Shown: positions 10,339 through 22,804 of the stretch, one piece after another
How positions within the stretch are numbered: position 1 is the first letter of the stretch
Layout: each line of letters opens with the position of its first letter
Assembly (NCBI GenBank): GCA_001600455.1
Contig: BCKC01000001.1
Coordinates: 5,916,441-5,980,440 of the forward strand
DNA length: 64,000 bases
Direction of reading: 5' to 3'
Origin: Endocalyx cinctus
Taxonomy: Eukaryota > Ascomycota > Sordariomycetes > Amphisphaeriales > Apiosporaceae
Position numbers and translations under genes: made by a program
Notes under the pieces: model-generated
Seen by the model: only the letters and a program-made list of their open reading frames with translations
Told to the model about the DNA's origin: nothing
Databases searched by the model: none

Positions 10339-11853
10339 ATGAACGGAAACGGGACCATGACTTACACTAGCGACGTCGCCAGTCGCCGGTCGAAACAACA
10401 CGAGGCCGACGTCGTCGTTGTCGGTGCCGGTGTTTTCGGGTGCGCCATTGCACACACGCTAGCGAACCAAGGACGCAGCGTTATACTACTAGAGAGGTGG
10501 ATGAAGGAACCAGACCGAATCGTCGGCGAGTTATTACAACCCGGAGGTTTGGAATCGCTACGAAAATTAGGTTTAGAGAAATGTGTCGAGGGCATCGACG
10601 CCGTCCCCGTCGTCGGTTACGACGTGATATATAAAGGAGAGGAGGTGGTTATTCCCTACCCGTTCGTGGCCGGCCTTATGGGCGGCTACGCCCACGATAC
10701 CAAAGCGAACGGCTCGGCACACAAAGAGAAGCAAGAACCCGCTAGACCAAAGGGTGTATGCTTCCACCACGGCCGATTTATCACCCAATTGCGAAAAGCT
10801 TGTCTCCAGCACCCCAACATAACCGTTTTCGAGACCGAAGCGACAGATACCATCAAAGGAGAGAACGGCCCCGAGGTTCTCGGCGTCGAGACGCAGACCG
10901 TAAACAAGACAACCGGCAAGAAGGACCGCGACTCGTTCTTCGGCCAGCTTACCATCATAGCCGACGGATACGCGTCCAAGTTCCGCAAGCAGTACATCTC
11001 GACCGCGCCCGTGATCCGCAGCAAATTCTACGCGCTCGAGCTGATAGATTGCGAGCTGCCCCACCAGGGCTACGGCCACGTCGTCATCGGCGCCGCCTCG
11101 GCGCCCATCCTGCTCTACCAGATCGGCACGCACGAGACGCGGGCGCTGATCGACGTGCCCGAGAAGCTGCCGGCGGCGTCGCCGGCGAACGGCGGCGTGC
11201 GGGGATACCTGAAGAACGAGGTGCTGCCGAACCTGCCGGCTTCGGTGCAGCCCTCGTTCCGGGCGGCGCTCGAGAAGGACGACAAGATCCCGCGGAGCAT
11301 GCCGAACAGCTGGCTGCCGGCCGAGCAGCAGTCGACGCCGGGCCTGGTCCTCCTCGGCGACGCCATCAACATGAGGCACCCGCTCACGGGCGGCGGCATG
11401 ACGGTGGCGCTGAACGACGTGGTGATCCTCGCGGACGAGCTCGCGCCCGGCAAAGTACCGGACCTGTCCGACAGCGCGGCGGTCCGGCGGGCGGTCTCGT
11501 CGCTGCACTGGCGGCGAAAAAACCTCACGTCCATCATCAACGTGCTCGCGCAGGCCCTCTACAGCCTGTTCGCGGCGGACAACCACGCGCAGCTCGCCAA
11601 GCTCCAGCGGGGTTGCTTCGCGTACTTCCAGGCCGGCGTCACGGACGAGCCGGTCGCCATGCTGGCGGGCCTCATACAGAAGCCGTTCCTCCTCGCGTAC
11701 CACTTCTTCTCGGTCGCCTTCCTCGCCATATGGATCGACTGGAAGGAGACGGGCCTGTGGAAGGTGCCCGTCCTGCTCTGGAACGCGATCATGGTCTTTT
11801 GGACCGCCAGCGTCGTTTTCTTACCTACGATGTGGAAGGAGTTGTTTTTTTAA
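10339..11853 (+). CDS. ERG1: squalene monooxygenase (squalene epoxidase)
   Basis: Intronless, 504 aa. It catalyses the FAD-dependent epoxidation of squalene to 2,3-oxidosqualene in ergosterol synthesis, on the ER membrane. The Rossmann motif VVVVGAGVFGCAIA is at residues 25-38, the central DG motif in IIADGYASKFRKQ, and the second FAD motif LLGDAINMRHPLTGGGM around D341. The C-terminus has the two family hydrophobic segments. Length matches the family. The inhibitor-contact segment ALYSLFAAD carries the usual Leu (407) and Phe (411), the positions where allylamine-resistance substitutions are described in dermatophytes. The 3' half is markedly GC-rich in third positions. It converges on ALG5 with 1.0 kb between them. 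Confidence 0.96.
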   Translation: MNGNGTMTYTSDVASRRSKQHEADVVVVGAGVFGCAIAHTLANQGRSVILLERWMKEPDRIVGELLQPGGLESLRKLGLEKCVEGIDAVPVVGYDVIYKGEEVVIPYPFVAGLMGGYAHDTKANGSAHKEKQEPARPKGVCFHHGRFITQLRKACLQHPNITVFETEATDTIKGENGPEVLGVETQTVNKTTGKKDRDSFFGQLTIIADGYASKFRKQYISTAPVIRSKFYALELIDCELPHQGYGHVVIGAASAPILLYQIGTHETRALIDVPEKLPAASPANGGVRGYLKNEVLPNLPASVQPSFRAALEKDDKIPRSMPNSWLPAEQQSTPGLVLLGDAINMRHPLTGGGMTVALNDVVILADELAPGKVPDLSDSAAVRRAVSSLHWRRKNLTSIINVLAQALYSLFAADNHAQLAKLQRGCFAYFQAGVTDEPVAMLAGLIQKPFLLAYHFFSVAFLAIWIDWKETGLWKVPVLLWNAIMVFWTASVVFLPTMWKELFF

Positions 11854-12884
11854 AGAAAGAGGTTTTTTTTTATTTAATTAGGGTGTTTGCTTTCTTCTTG
11901 TATTCATGGGTTGAAATGGGAATTAGAAAGGTGTAAAAAAAAGAGAAAATCGATATTATTCGATGAAATATAAATAATTTAATTGTATATCCAACCATCA
12001 GAACTAAAGACTGTTCATCATCAACCTAAGCTTCTTGTATGTCGAATTCTAACCTTTTGACTTCTCCCGCTTCATTCTCAGGAATAGATGGGGGCAAGGA
12101 AGATACTCTTTCTGAGGAGTTGTATTTTCGGTCAGTTTTTTTTAATCGATGTAGAACGTACGTGTATATATACAGGTTTATGTCCATGCCGAGGCGTAAA
12201 AAGGGAAGAGGGGAATAACGGATGGCGAGGTTCTTTCCTTTTTAAGTATCTTACATTAGCTATCCCCCTTTTTTTTTTTTTGCCCAACTCTTAGAACAAC
12301 AGATATACTTACCCCTTTCTATATTCTTATTGCCTTGTGAATCTTTTTTTTTTTTTATGATGGCTTTTCTGTTCTGGCATATCTACTTACCCAATGAAGA
12401 AGAAAGAAAGAAAGAAAAAACAAATAAGGGGAGGAAAACAGAGCATAGGTACTATGTTAAAATGATATCGAACGGAGGGGGGTATGAGAAGTTATCTGAC
12501 TCGTGTTATTCTTTCTATATATATACCCACTTACATTATATTCTAGGCAAGCGGGTAAGGCTGAGAATATTGAGCTTATCGAGCCTGTACATCATATCCG
12601 ACTCTTCTTGCTATATCTAGTAAATACAGCAGTCAAATTACAGCAGTCAAGTCAAGTTTGGTCAGTATATCAAGTCACAGAAAACTTCAAGGTCCAAAAT
12701 AGAAGAGTATTCGCTGCTATTCGCTACTCTTCGCTAAAGCTAGTAAACGTAGCAGTATTTTATCCTTTTATGATTTTATGCTTTTTTTTCTTTGTTTATA
12801 TTCATTTTCCTCTCTCCGTGTTTTAACCATATTCCTTTCCCCCCTTTTCCCTTATTTCTTTTTTTTTTTTTTCATCCACCCTTT
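11854..12884. other. convergent 3' spacer between ERG1 and ALG5
   Basis: AT-rich with several long T-tracts that would serve as 3'-end signals for the two convergent genes. A repeated motif CAGCAGTCAA/TTACAGCAGTCAAG lies near 12626-12650. Open frames here have no family resemblance. Confidence 0.45.
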
Positions 12885-14198
12885 TCAGGTCAGCCGTCTC
12901 CTATAGACGCCCATCGTCCAACTAGCGCGTAGGACGGCGAGGCCGACGGCCATCTTGACGCTGTCCTGTATGACGTTGAGCTTGCTACCGCCTACTTCGT
13001 GCCAGTCGATGGGGATCTCGGCCACCTTAATGCCGGGGCTCGAGCCGATGACGGCGCCGTCGCTGCCGAGCACCGACACGGCCGGGGCCGACTCGGCCAG
13101 CATGAGCATCTCGATGTCGAAGATCCAGCCCTCGGTGTGCATGTAGGGGACGATGTGGGGCAGGGCCGCGCGCAGGAACAGCTTGAAGCCGCACTGCGTG
13201 TCCTGCAGGCGCGACGTCGCCGCCGGCGTCAGGAACTTCAGCACCAGGTGGAAGGACCGCATCAGGAAGTTGCGCAGGGCCGAGCGCTTGACCACGGCCT
13301 CGCTGCCCACCAGGTGCCCTCGGCTGCCGATCGCCATCCCCCGGCGGGGCCTGCCCGCGACCCTATCGCACCCCTCGACCAGCTTACCCAGGTCCGAGAA
13401 CCGCGAGGCCCCGTCCGCGTCGGCGAAGAGCGCGTACTGGCCGCGCACGTGTCGGAGGCCGTGCGTCACGCTGCCTCCTTTGCCCCGGTTCTTCTCGAGC
13501 GTCACGATCCGGATGATGTCGTGCAGGCCTTGCTCTCGCGAGAACTCGAGGACCACGTCTACCGTCTTATCCTTGCTGCCGTCGTTCACGATGATGATCT
13601 CGTAGCCCGACAGATCTTCCTGCGTCGCGTCCGGCGCGGATTGTCGACGGGGGGAGGTAGGTCTCGAGTTTTTGCCCTTCTTGCCGCTCTTTGGGTTGAG
13701 GTGGGTGGATCGACCGTACGTGGCATCCAGGTACTCGACCGCTTCCTTCAACGTAGGCAGGATTCGATCTTCCTCATTGTAGGCAGGAAATACCACGCTC
13801 ATCAGCACCTCTGCAGGCTCAATGGATCCTACATCATCACCGAGGGGGGCATTGGGGTCGCTCAAGTCTCGAGTATCGCTTTTATGACGCTCGGCCAGCC
13901 ATCGGTCATGCCAGCAGGGTAGTTGTCGCGTAACTGTCTGTTTTCCATTTGGAGTTGTAGTTATGTATGTCTTTTCGGACGGGAGGACGGGGCGAGGTTT
14001 GGGTGCGATGAGATGGACAAGAATGTAGAGCTAGATGAGAATTAATTTTCTTTCTGTGCCACGGTAAAACAGTAAAGGAAAGTTGATAATATTACTTACA
14101 CTATAGATGGCAATAAATCCCAAGGCGGCAACTGCGATTGTGATTGTATGAATTGGTGTAGTCTTCAAGGTGTCCACTGCGCTATAGAATAAATCCAT
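12885..14198 (-). CDS. ALG5: dolichyl-phosphate beta-glucosyltransferase
   Basis: Two exons, 14198-14100 and 14030-12885, with a 69-bp intron (GTAAGT donor, CATCTAG acceptor) in phase 0, give 414 aa. It makes dolichyl-P-glucose from UDP-glucose and dolichyl-P on the cytosolic ER face for N-glycan assembly. Exon 1 encodes an N-terminal signal anchor (TITIAVAALGFIAIY). The GT-A (GT2) fold follows: VVFPAYNEEDR, YEIIIVNDGSKDKT, the DxD-type metal site FADADGA, and TQCGFKLF. The linker after the anchor (EKTYITTTPNGKQ) is typical of fungal Alg5. A Lys/Ser/Pro-rich insert after YGRST is a common fungal variation. All key residues are present. Confidence 0.93.
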
Positions 14199-14787
14199 TG
14201 TGTAGATTTAGATTCGAAGGTGATAGATGGGATTGAGAAGATGGGTGTGATGTCTTGTGAGGTGGACGCTTCTCACACTTGTCCACTTCTTTCAAAGTAG
14301 TAAGATGAGCAGCGATCATAAAGATGATTTCCTTTTTGTGTTACTGTATTTGCGGAATATTAATAGTAATGCGCAAAACAGAAAAGGATATAAACTTATG
14401 GTGATTCTCAGTGCAGATTATATTTCTATTTTGGAACCCGTCTCTTACAAGTATATACTTGTAGTAGGTTAGTACGAAATAATATAATAATATTCTACGT
14501 ACTTAAGGCTAAGCTATTATAGCTTTGTTCTGAAATGCCACGTTTAAGGTTGGCGAATCACTAAAAATCGTCATCATAAAGCGTAAGTGCAGCTCTAGAT
14601 AAATGAATTTTTAATTATAAATAGCTGAGAGGGCAGGAGGGGTGCTAGGGGTGTACATAATGCACACTCTCACGCCTACACGTACTGTACATAATAATAT
14701 AGAACCCCAGGTCCTCGTGTTTAGCGCTTCGTATTGGTGGACTGAACCCCTGGGAATTACCGTCATTACTGTGGCTTGGCTAGACCC
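14199..14787. other. ALG5 promoter and intergenic
   Basis: AT-rich 5' flank of ALG5. No gene is recognised before the reductase relic. Confidence 0.4.
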
Positions 14788-14979
14788 GGGCTTGCTTACG
14801 TGCCGGGCATCGCGGTTCCTAAAGCGTTCGAAGAGGCAGTCAAAGGCATTACGGCTCCCGTCGTATTCAACAATGATGTCAGGATGTAGAATACGTTACG
14901 GGCACAGCTGTTAAGGGCACCACATCAATTCTGGAGTATAGTGTACTTGAACTTTGTAATCACGTCGATTACTTCGTGA
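14788..14979 (+). pseudogene. decayed GRE2-type NAD(P)H reductase fragment
   Basis: Three successive frames carry consecutive pieces of the extended-SDR/GRE2 family: YVPGIAVPKAFEEAVKGI (frame 1, from 14797), DVEYVTGTAVKGTTSILEYS (frame 3, from 14883) and FVITSITS followed by TGA (frame 1, 14953-14979). In intact members these follow one another between the N-terminal Rossmann strand and the catalytic Ser region (VVITSS). Two frameshifts, no N-terminal nucleotide-binding glycine motif and no catalytic YxxxK make it a short dead relic. Recognition is by conserved strings only. Confidence 0.6.
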
Positions 14980-16563
14980 TATCTAGAAGATACCATCCTG
15001 TTGTACAGACTCTGGGGCTTTCAAGCAAGTCATAACTATCACCAGGGTGTTTCTTCTTCAGGGCCAGATACAAAAAACCCAAGAGCCTAATGAGAAAAAA
15101 GACAATGATGATGATGGTGAAATCATGATATAAAGAAATAAAAAATTAGTCCAGTCTCATTTGAGATTCAACAGCGGGGGCTCCCGAAGCCTAGCAACGT
15201 TCTTGATCGAAGCTAGACCTAAGTAATCACTCCTACTTCCCATTGTTGTTACGGCATTCACATGCAATAAACGCTTTGGTAGATACGGCAAGAGCATGTG
15301 ATTGGTTTCTTTGAATTGACAGCTTCCAGGTACCTACGCCTATATACTACCAGGTATCACCTCTCACCTTCGCTATGAACCTTTTTGATGATTATCTACC
15401 TAGTACTGACAATATTATTAGCCAAGTCTTAAAATGATATTACGACAGCGATGTAGGAGCATATTACATAGTAGATAGACTACTCAGCAGATGACGGTAG
15501 TATATTTAAGCTACGGTTGATAGCTTATAGCAACTTTATTCCATGTGATATATAGACAACTACTGGAAATCCGATATGTGGCATCATGATAACCAGCGCT
15601 TCAATATTAACCAGAGTGTTTTTATATCCTAGTGACCCTATAACTGACATTCCTCTTGGAGATTCTTGGGAGCCAACAGGTTGTTGGCGCTAAGGAGCTC
15701 ATGAGTAGGGAGAGAAGGGAAGGGAAATGGCTCAGCAGAGTAAATAAAAATATCTAAAACTCGACGGCCGTAGCTTTCATTCGAAAAGCCTTAAGTACTA
15801 GGAGCAGTTGATGACAAACACGATCTAGGCTCAAGATCGAACTGTGGCAGATGCATTGGCGTCCGTCGTGATGCAATAGCGCCCTTAAATTTCATCTTAA
15901 AACTCACTACCCCCATAATTCAGCTACGGAACTTGAATACTCGAGTTGTTTCTAATAAATCTTTGAGCACCCTATAATTGTCTCCTTCAAATAAAGTCTC
16001 ATTCATGTACCCGAGAAAGGTTTCGGCGCGAGAGCTTCGCAAGTGTTAAATATATTATGACTATTTAAGTGGTATTCATTACCCCTATTTACAATCATTC
16101 AACTAATCAAAAACAAGAATCTCCCCCTGTATTTTATTTATATTGCACACAACCATATGTAACCAACTCAAAATTATTTTGGAACAAAAAAAAAAAAAAA
16201 AAGAACTTCTAGTAAAGTGTTGATCCCCTGTTCGCGTCTATTAAGATGGTTATGTTCACAAAGCTTGCTTGCTCAGCAAAATGATATTAACTCGTACTCG
16301 TGAGGATGCTTTCTCGAATTTCTGATCCTAACCTTGGTGGTTATCTTCGCAGATAAAAAGGAAAAGGATATACGATTTTTTTTGATGCTCATAATAATAT
16401 GCTCGGAAGATAATTTTCGGGGAGTTCATCAGGAATGGTATAAAAACACCATGCAAATAATTCCAATAATTATTAGTTGCGCTGCTTTCCTCGGAACGAA
16501 TAAAATAGCGATTACTACGATAAAAAAAAAAGACCAGGCCCTCGCCTAAGTAGTTAGTGGTTA
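14980..16563. other. intergenic, no gene seen
   Basis: About 1.6 kb of AT-rich DNA. A small hairpin GCCAAC-loop-GTTGGC lies at about 15672-15688 and an A-tract at about 16187-16202. No further protein-family resemblance was found on either strand. Confidence 0.4.
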
Positions 16564-18113
16564 CTACGTGGCGGAAATAGAAGGTCTTGAGCCCCCCAGG
16601 AACGAGAATCGCTTTTTTCTGGTCAACTGCTTTTCCATGGGTTGGTTTTTGCTCAACTTTCGTTTGGGTTTGTTATTCTCTTCAATGGGAGGGCCCTGGA
16701 GAGTAGTGGATGAATGCAATGTGGATGCCAGGTCAGATATTTCCGTGATGGCTACCTCGGAAGCACCCGTTGCGGGCTGTTCCGACTTTAGAATCCCGAG
16801 TGATACATCGATACCACTATCATCGCCGCTAACTGAACTATCCATTTTCGGCGATTCCAACGGACGGGACTTGGACAACCTCCGGCGTCTTTTCTCTTGT
16901 GGGGGGCTACTGGAGCTCTGGGACTGTGGTGCTGAATGTTGTGATTTGATGGTGATAAAACTGATTATAGAACTGACAGATCCTCTCCGTTGTCTGCCTG
17001 GTGGGATTGTTTCTCTGGTAGTCTTCTCAATCTCCTTGGTTACAGGTGGCTGTGTAGGGGTTATCGTCTGCTGAGAATCATTTGTCTGTCGCCTAGACGC
17101 CTTAAGATTATCATTCATCACAGTAGTCGGAGTTGATGGAACCGTGTTTGGCATTGTTGACGTTTCATTGGTTAGAGAACTTAGTGAAGACGATGAAGAT
17201 GCACGACCAGGTGCCGTGATGGCTAAGCCGACTTGCTGTGTTAGGACTGGAGCGACAGGCATGTCCAAATTGAGTGAGCGTTTGTCTAAGGGACGAGGTG
17301 CTTGGAAGTAGGTGCTTGGTGCGGGAGGAGGATAATGTCGGGTGGCTGTGCGCGAAGAGCTGTCGGTATTCTTACGTGAGTAACTGGGATGAAGGCGATG
17401 TGATTTTTTAGGTCTGTTACTCGAATCATGCCCTTCGCGCGACGGAGATGACTGATCGGTAGATTGAGAAGAAGACTGGTTTGAGTTCCTGTTCCGGATT
17501 TCTAGTTCGTCTTCTGAACTTGTCGAACCGTTGACGGACGAAGCTAGCCTACCGTTAGTGAACAGTTGGATAGTACCGGAAGATTAAGGCTCTTACCTGG
17601 GTTCAAAGCCAAGCTAGGGAATCCCGAAACTACGAGATTAGGAGGTCCAGTCCCAGAAGGCCGTACAACTTCCTTTCCCTTGACAGAGGATCGTACGGAA
17701 GGATCGCTACCATCCTCGCTCACTTTGTTTTCCTTGAGTGAAGATGGGGTGCTGCTGTACGTATAATTCCTGTGTAATGGGAAAGCGGGAGAGGTCTGAC
17801 CCGAGGAAGGGGCATAAACCGAGGGGTAAGACATGTCAGAAAGTGTACTTGGGATCCGAGGTAAACTGCTGTTCTGGCTCATCTCGCTGGCGGCTCTGGC
17901 GTGCCTCTTCTTATGCTGCTCAATAATCCTGAATCTGTCTTCATGCCGCCAGCTTGAAGGCACCGTCACTAAAGCATCGGTCCCCGCATGTGTCGGGATA
18001 TGCCTGTAAGCGGCCTTTGTGGCATTGCTCTCTTGCTTAGTTCTCTGTGCTTGTTTCGCGTTATGCTCCTTTGCCTGGTCCCGCCCACGTCGTATTAACC
18101 CAAACACCGTCAT
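16564..18113 (-). CDS. conserved fungal hypothetical protein, disordered
   Basis: Two exons, 18113-17597 and 17543-16564, joined across a 53-bp intron (GTAAGA donor, CACTAACG branch, GGCTAG acceptor), give 498 aa. The N-terminus MTVFGLIRRGRDQAKEH, then YRHIPTHAGTDAL and SSWRHEDR, is a pattern I recognise from uncharacterised proteins across Pezizomycotina. The rest is Ser/Pro/Thr-rich, predicted disordered, with basic clusters (EKRRRRLSKSR, KPKRKLSKNQ) and a basic C-terminus ending RKKRFSFLGGSRPSISAT. The clusters could be nuclear-localisation or phosphorylation sites, which is inference. No catalytic domain is seen and no function is proposed. Splitting it into two genes is less likely because phase and splice signals match. 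Confidence 0.82.
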
Positions 18114-21100
18114 GGTGTGATGTTAGTCACACTTTCTCCGTCGGTAGACGGGGCTTCTCAATGATCGCGTGGACAAATAAAAGATGCAGTCACAATTCGC
18201 AAATGGCTCTCGAAGGGTCGGGTAAAGAAAATGACCAACTAGGTGGTCTCTAGCTAGATCGAATTGAGGCTTGAGGAAATAGGAAGCCGAGAGACCCAAA
18301 GTCAAGATGAAAGCGGAAGTTTTTATATTGACCGGTGTCTAGTATATCGTACAGGCAGACTAATACAGGTGATTCGCGCAAACGCTAGACCGAGTGAGAT
18401 TCTTATAGATATTGTATCTGTAGCGGCCGCCGTGATCGCTTGTTTAGATAAGACACATGTTTAGATAAGACACATGTTTATATTTTGATTTCTGGGTAAA
18501 AGCGGGAGCTGGGATGGTGTTGTTCGGGACCCTGTGCGGAAATCTTGCTATGAAGCTGAGCCGAAAGCATCATAAATTTCCCACCTTTACATCGCACGGC
18601 CTTCGTTCATTGTGTAAGACATTTGATAAAATGCAGAGAAGCTAGGGAAGAAGAGATAATCTTTAGACTTCAGCATCATAAGCGATTATATTAGTGAGCA
18701 TCTATCCTAGCCACCACATCCGCATCCATGAGCAAGAACGAAAAGTAGGAGGAGTGAGAAAAAAAAAAGAAAAAAAGAAAAAAAAAAGAATTCGGCGTAA
18801 TATTCTGCATGGGATAAGTGGATGAGTGGACAAAACTTTAAGATGTGATATGCACAATCCTGCTCAGTGGTTCGTATTTTGGGAAGTTGGCTACACTGCA
18901 GGTATCCAGCCATGCCAGGGCCCTGCTATTTCCCTATCAGTAAAAGCATACCGTATGTTGGAGAGCCAGAGAGGGGCAAAATTCCACGAAGTCTGCATCT
19001 GCTAAGGCATGCCAAGGTCCACCCTCAGCCAGCTATTATAGAAAATATAGAGAATTCGATCATCGTACTGCTGTATCGATATGTAAATAGAAACAGAGAG
19101 ATGAAAGTAATGGGACCGCCAGCTGTCACCATTTTATTTAACTTACTTGTAATTCATAACTTTGATACCTTGACATCGTACGTACTTACGTAAAGCATCG
19201 ATGGGGTCTCTACGTAGAACTTGTTATAATATGCCTACTGTGTAGTGATATCGTTACATTGTACGTACTGCACAGTACGTATGTGTGTAGGTAGTAAAGC
19301 AAAGACTCCAGTATTCTCGTTAACTTAAACCGCTCGTATTTTTTAAGGTTATCTTGAAGTGGCAAATAAATAAAAATGGCAAATATACATGTCCCAAGTG
19401 GTTGAAAATTTCTGGATTGAATTATCAGATTTCTTTTTTTTAAACAATCTCATGACGATCGCTAACTAGTATGGGAATACAGAGAAATATATTAGTGGTA
19501 GGTCAATTCATAAATCCACCAAATAGGATTTGCCAGCTTGCGAATTGATTGACGCACTGATATATGGATACATCCATCCATATAGTGGACATACACGTAG
19601 TATACTCAGTTACTTATAGTGGACGTATATGTACTGTGTGTGTACGCCGACCTTCCTCTCAGGGACATGGCGATAAAGTGGGTTGGGAACAGAGCACCCC
19701 CACAAACTCTATCATCACTTGATCTAAACTGCATCTCCCAGCCATGCCTGCCATGCCTGCCATGCTGCCACGGTGCAGGGAACATGGAACATGGGAGGAC
19801 GATGCAAAGATCTGATGTAGTCTGGTTGTTCTGTAGCTATATTAGTGTAGTATAGCAGAAACCCACTAGAGAACTTGGCTACGGTACTTAAGAGTTTAAA
19901 TTATAGTTGACAGATCCTGTTGACGACAACCTCTCGCTTTTCTCTTCCCCATCTTTTCTTTTTGAGGAGTTTAAAGTTTGATTTAACCCTTTCCTCAACC
20001 ATCTTGCCACCGATAAAAAGCATCTGGACTCTTTTGGACCAAATCTGACAGCTCTAAGAATATCAATGAGATCATCCACGATCAAAATTACACGTCGCTC
20101 AGGAATCTTCTCCCAGCAACAGTTTCATATGTCGTGCCTCTTGCATTCTCCATATTAGCCTAAGACAGCGCGGCATGCATGTACCGCATCTTCCAACCAA
20201 GTTCGCTTCCGATACCACGGGACAATGACCGTCTATACTATGCTCAAATCTATACTAAATGTTTGTTATGCATGGAACTGAGACAGGCGGTAAGTGTCCA
20301 AGGTGAGAGGACGTAATACGTATTTCTCGCTATTTGCTATGACCTAGGGGGTGAAGACTTGTATATGAGCCCATCATCCCCACACTGGATTCTCAACAAT
20401 CCACAGTGGAAGAGAGCTGACCAAGTTCCTTACCCCGTTTCGACTTGATCGATGAACTCTGTCTAATCGATATCACGAGGTAGATACGTGTTTGACCAAC
20501 TATCTTAAGCTTGCACGATCATTTGATCTAAATCTTTTGAATCTGTCTTGGTAGTTATAATCTTAGGTAGCTATGCCTCGACTCAATCGTATCTTTGTTA
20601 CCTTGCCAGCCTCCTTTCCTAAGTATTCGAACACCATCTTTATTTGTTTCTCGACAGGACTCAGAAAGCCCTCGCCTATTCTTCCCGATGCTACATTTCT
20701 TTTCACGTATGGTATTATTGCTTATAGAATATTAGTTGATAGTGGTTGTTCTCCTTGGAGATTTTGACGCGGTCGATTTTTTTTTTGTTGATGAGGCACC
20801 CAATATCGGATATTATTTTCTCGTCTATCGATTTTACGTAATTCCTAACATCTGATGAAGTTCAGTCCTTCCTCTTAGAAACGCCCAAATCCGAGGCAAT
20901 ATATTTAATGTATATGTACGATACTCGTCGACTTTTATATAATAGAGTGCATGAACCCAATCGTAGTGGCTCACTTCGATATTGCTTTTCGGAGGGAGAT
21001 TGTTGCTAAGCTCAAAAAGAATTAATCAACAATCTACAATGTAGCTAACCTACCCAGACAAGCCGAGGTACCGTGATAATGCAAGCAAAGCACAGATTGA

Positions 21101-22804
21101 GGGGGGGAAAAAGTAATGATAAACACCACATCACAAGTCTTATTCGAATATCAAATGTTTTCTTAATCTCATGATGTCCTGTCAGTCTTTACGGCGGTAT
21201 GGTTGGGTGTCTGCTGTGTGTATATTCGTCCCTTTTCCTTCTGTCGTTTTGCGCTAATCATGATATATATTATTGTCAAAGTCGTAGAGATGATGTGCGA
21301 TGGGTTACTGAATATGATGGTTTTTAAGAGGATGATATGTTTATTTCACAGATTCGATATAATAGAGGCAAAAGCAGGTTGTAAGTAACTCCAAGCGGGT
21401 GGGTATTCGGGTTTTTATCTACCGGCTGGGGTTCCTTAATAGCGTATGATCGGGAACAAGCCGATTCGATGTGGACCATGTTTTGAGAAAGTATTTTCGG
21501 TACACTATACTAAATACTAAACAAACTTGAAGACTTATACTAATGTAGTAGATGCCCAACCAGATTTGCATGGCTGCTGCCACGGTACCTGTACGCTACC
21601 TAACACTAAGCGTGGGTCAGGTCTTAATTTGGCATGTTTAGGCCCTGCCTTGTTCTAATTTACTTAGGTACTAGGTTATTGTATATATTTATACTTATCT
21701 TCTAGTATCAAACAGTGATTTGAATCACTGTGTTTAGGTTCCAGTTAATTATATTAATACCCTTAAAAAAAAAAAAAAAGGCGTCGTTGACAAACTAAGA
21801 GAACTACCTAGGTAATCTATAATTATAGGTACTTAGGTACAAATACTAGTTAATCACATCATAAATAATACAGTGGTTGTACTACTATAATGATGGCTAC
21901 CTGAATTGTCTTGTTAATAGGTACTTTACCTCATTTAATGGATTTCCCCGATACATTCTATATCGTGTAACAACGAGTTGATTTGCAAATTTATCATTTA
22001 ATCCTCATTTAATGTTTACTTACTTACACAGTACCTTTCTTCAAGTTTTTAAAGAGGTTATAGGAAGGTTATTAGGTAAGGTTAACATATATTTACGTGT
22101 ACGTCCACTGTAGGTAATGAAAGAACACTGTATATAGTACATATAGTGGACGTGTGTACATTAGAATTTACGTCACAATCACCATAATCCGCCATCGGCT
22201 CTTAACGAAAGTGGTAGAGTGGATTAAAAAAAAATAGCGAATGGGGCCCTGGATAGTGGTAGACGATAGCTGATAGGACCAACAGACAGGCCTACCTAGT
22301 AGGATAGTCCAGTTCATCCACCCTAACCATCCCATCTGGATTTCTTCGATACCCTGTCGCACTCTCAATTTGATTTTCGCCTCAACTCACTCAAACCTTT
22401 TTACTATTCCGTTTGGTTCCTCCCTCATAAAAAACCAAGATCACCGCTATCCGAATACACACACACACGAGCCACACCAGAGCCCCATCATCTCTTTTTT
22501 TCTCTCTCTAAAGCTCTAATCTGATTAATTATTGTCACAGACCCATTGATTCGTGTCGCATTCATTTTATTTTAATCATTTTGAATACTGTTCCCCCCTC
22601 CTGACAGCTTTTTCAACATTTTCTCGTCGCGTGCGCGCCAGTCGATTAGCGCGCAAACTGAGAGAAAACGTGGCTGCGCTCACCCTTTCGAGTCAGAGCG
22701 ATATCGATCTCTCCCCTCAACAACATCTAGATTTCTCTCCTGATCCTGTTTTTCAATATTATAGATTGGCTGTTGAGTACGATCAAGAAGAAGAACCGTT
22801 GACG
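18114..22804. other. 4.7-kb gene desert
   Basis: Long AT-rich region between two divergent genes. It contains a 17-bp perfect tandem duplication (18441-18474), purine tracts near 18757-18790, TAGGTA-type motifs (about 21661-21850), and a near-perfect palindrome ACAGTGATT-TG-AATCACTGT (about 21712-21731). CA and CT tracts near 22459-22510 belong to the PSY2 leader. Short open frames (for example 19619-19855, 20573-20767, and 19888-20085 on the minus strand) show no family resemblance. Confidence 0.45.
18441..18474. repeat. 17-bp perfect tandem duplication
   Basis: TGTTTAGATAAGACACA occurs twice head to tail, followed by a partial third copy (TGTTTA). It lies about 330 bp upstream of the hypothetical minus-strand gene, so it could be a promoter element. 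That role is inference. Confidence 0.85.

Noticed and set aside
10573..11703. 376-codon minus-strand frame and long plus-strand frame over ERG1
   Set aside because: Arg/Gly/Ala-rich shadows caused by GC-rich codons of the ERG1 gene.
18978..19035. Short string LHLLRHAKVHPQPA resembling the phosphoglycerate-mutase RHG start
   Set aside because: Only about 15 residues, with no downstream family sequence in any frame; likely chance.
19888..20085. 65-codon minus-strand frame
   Set aside because: No known motif and unsupported by splice or codon signals.
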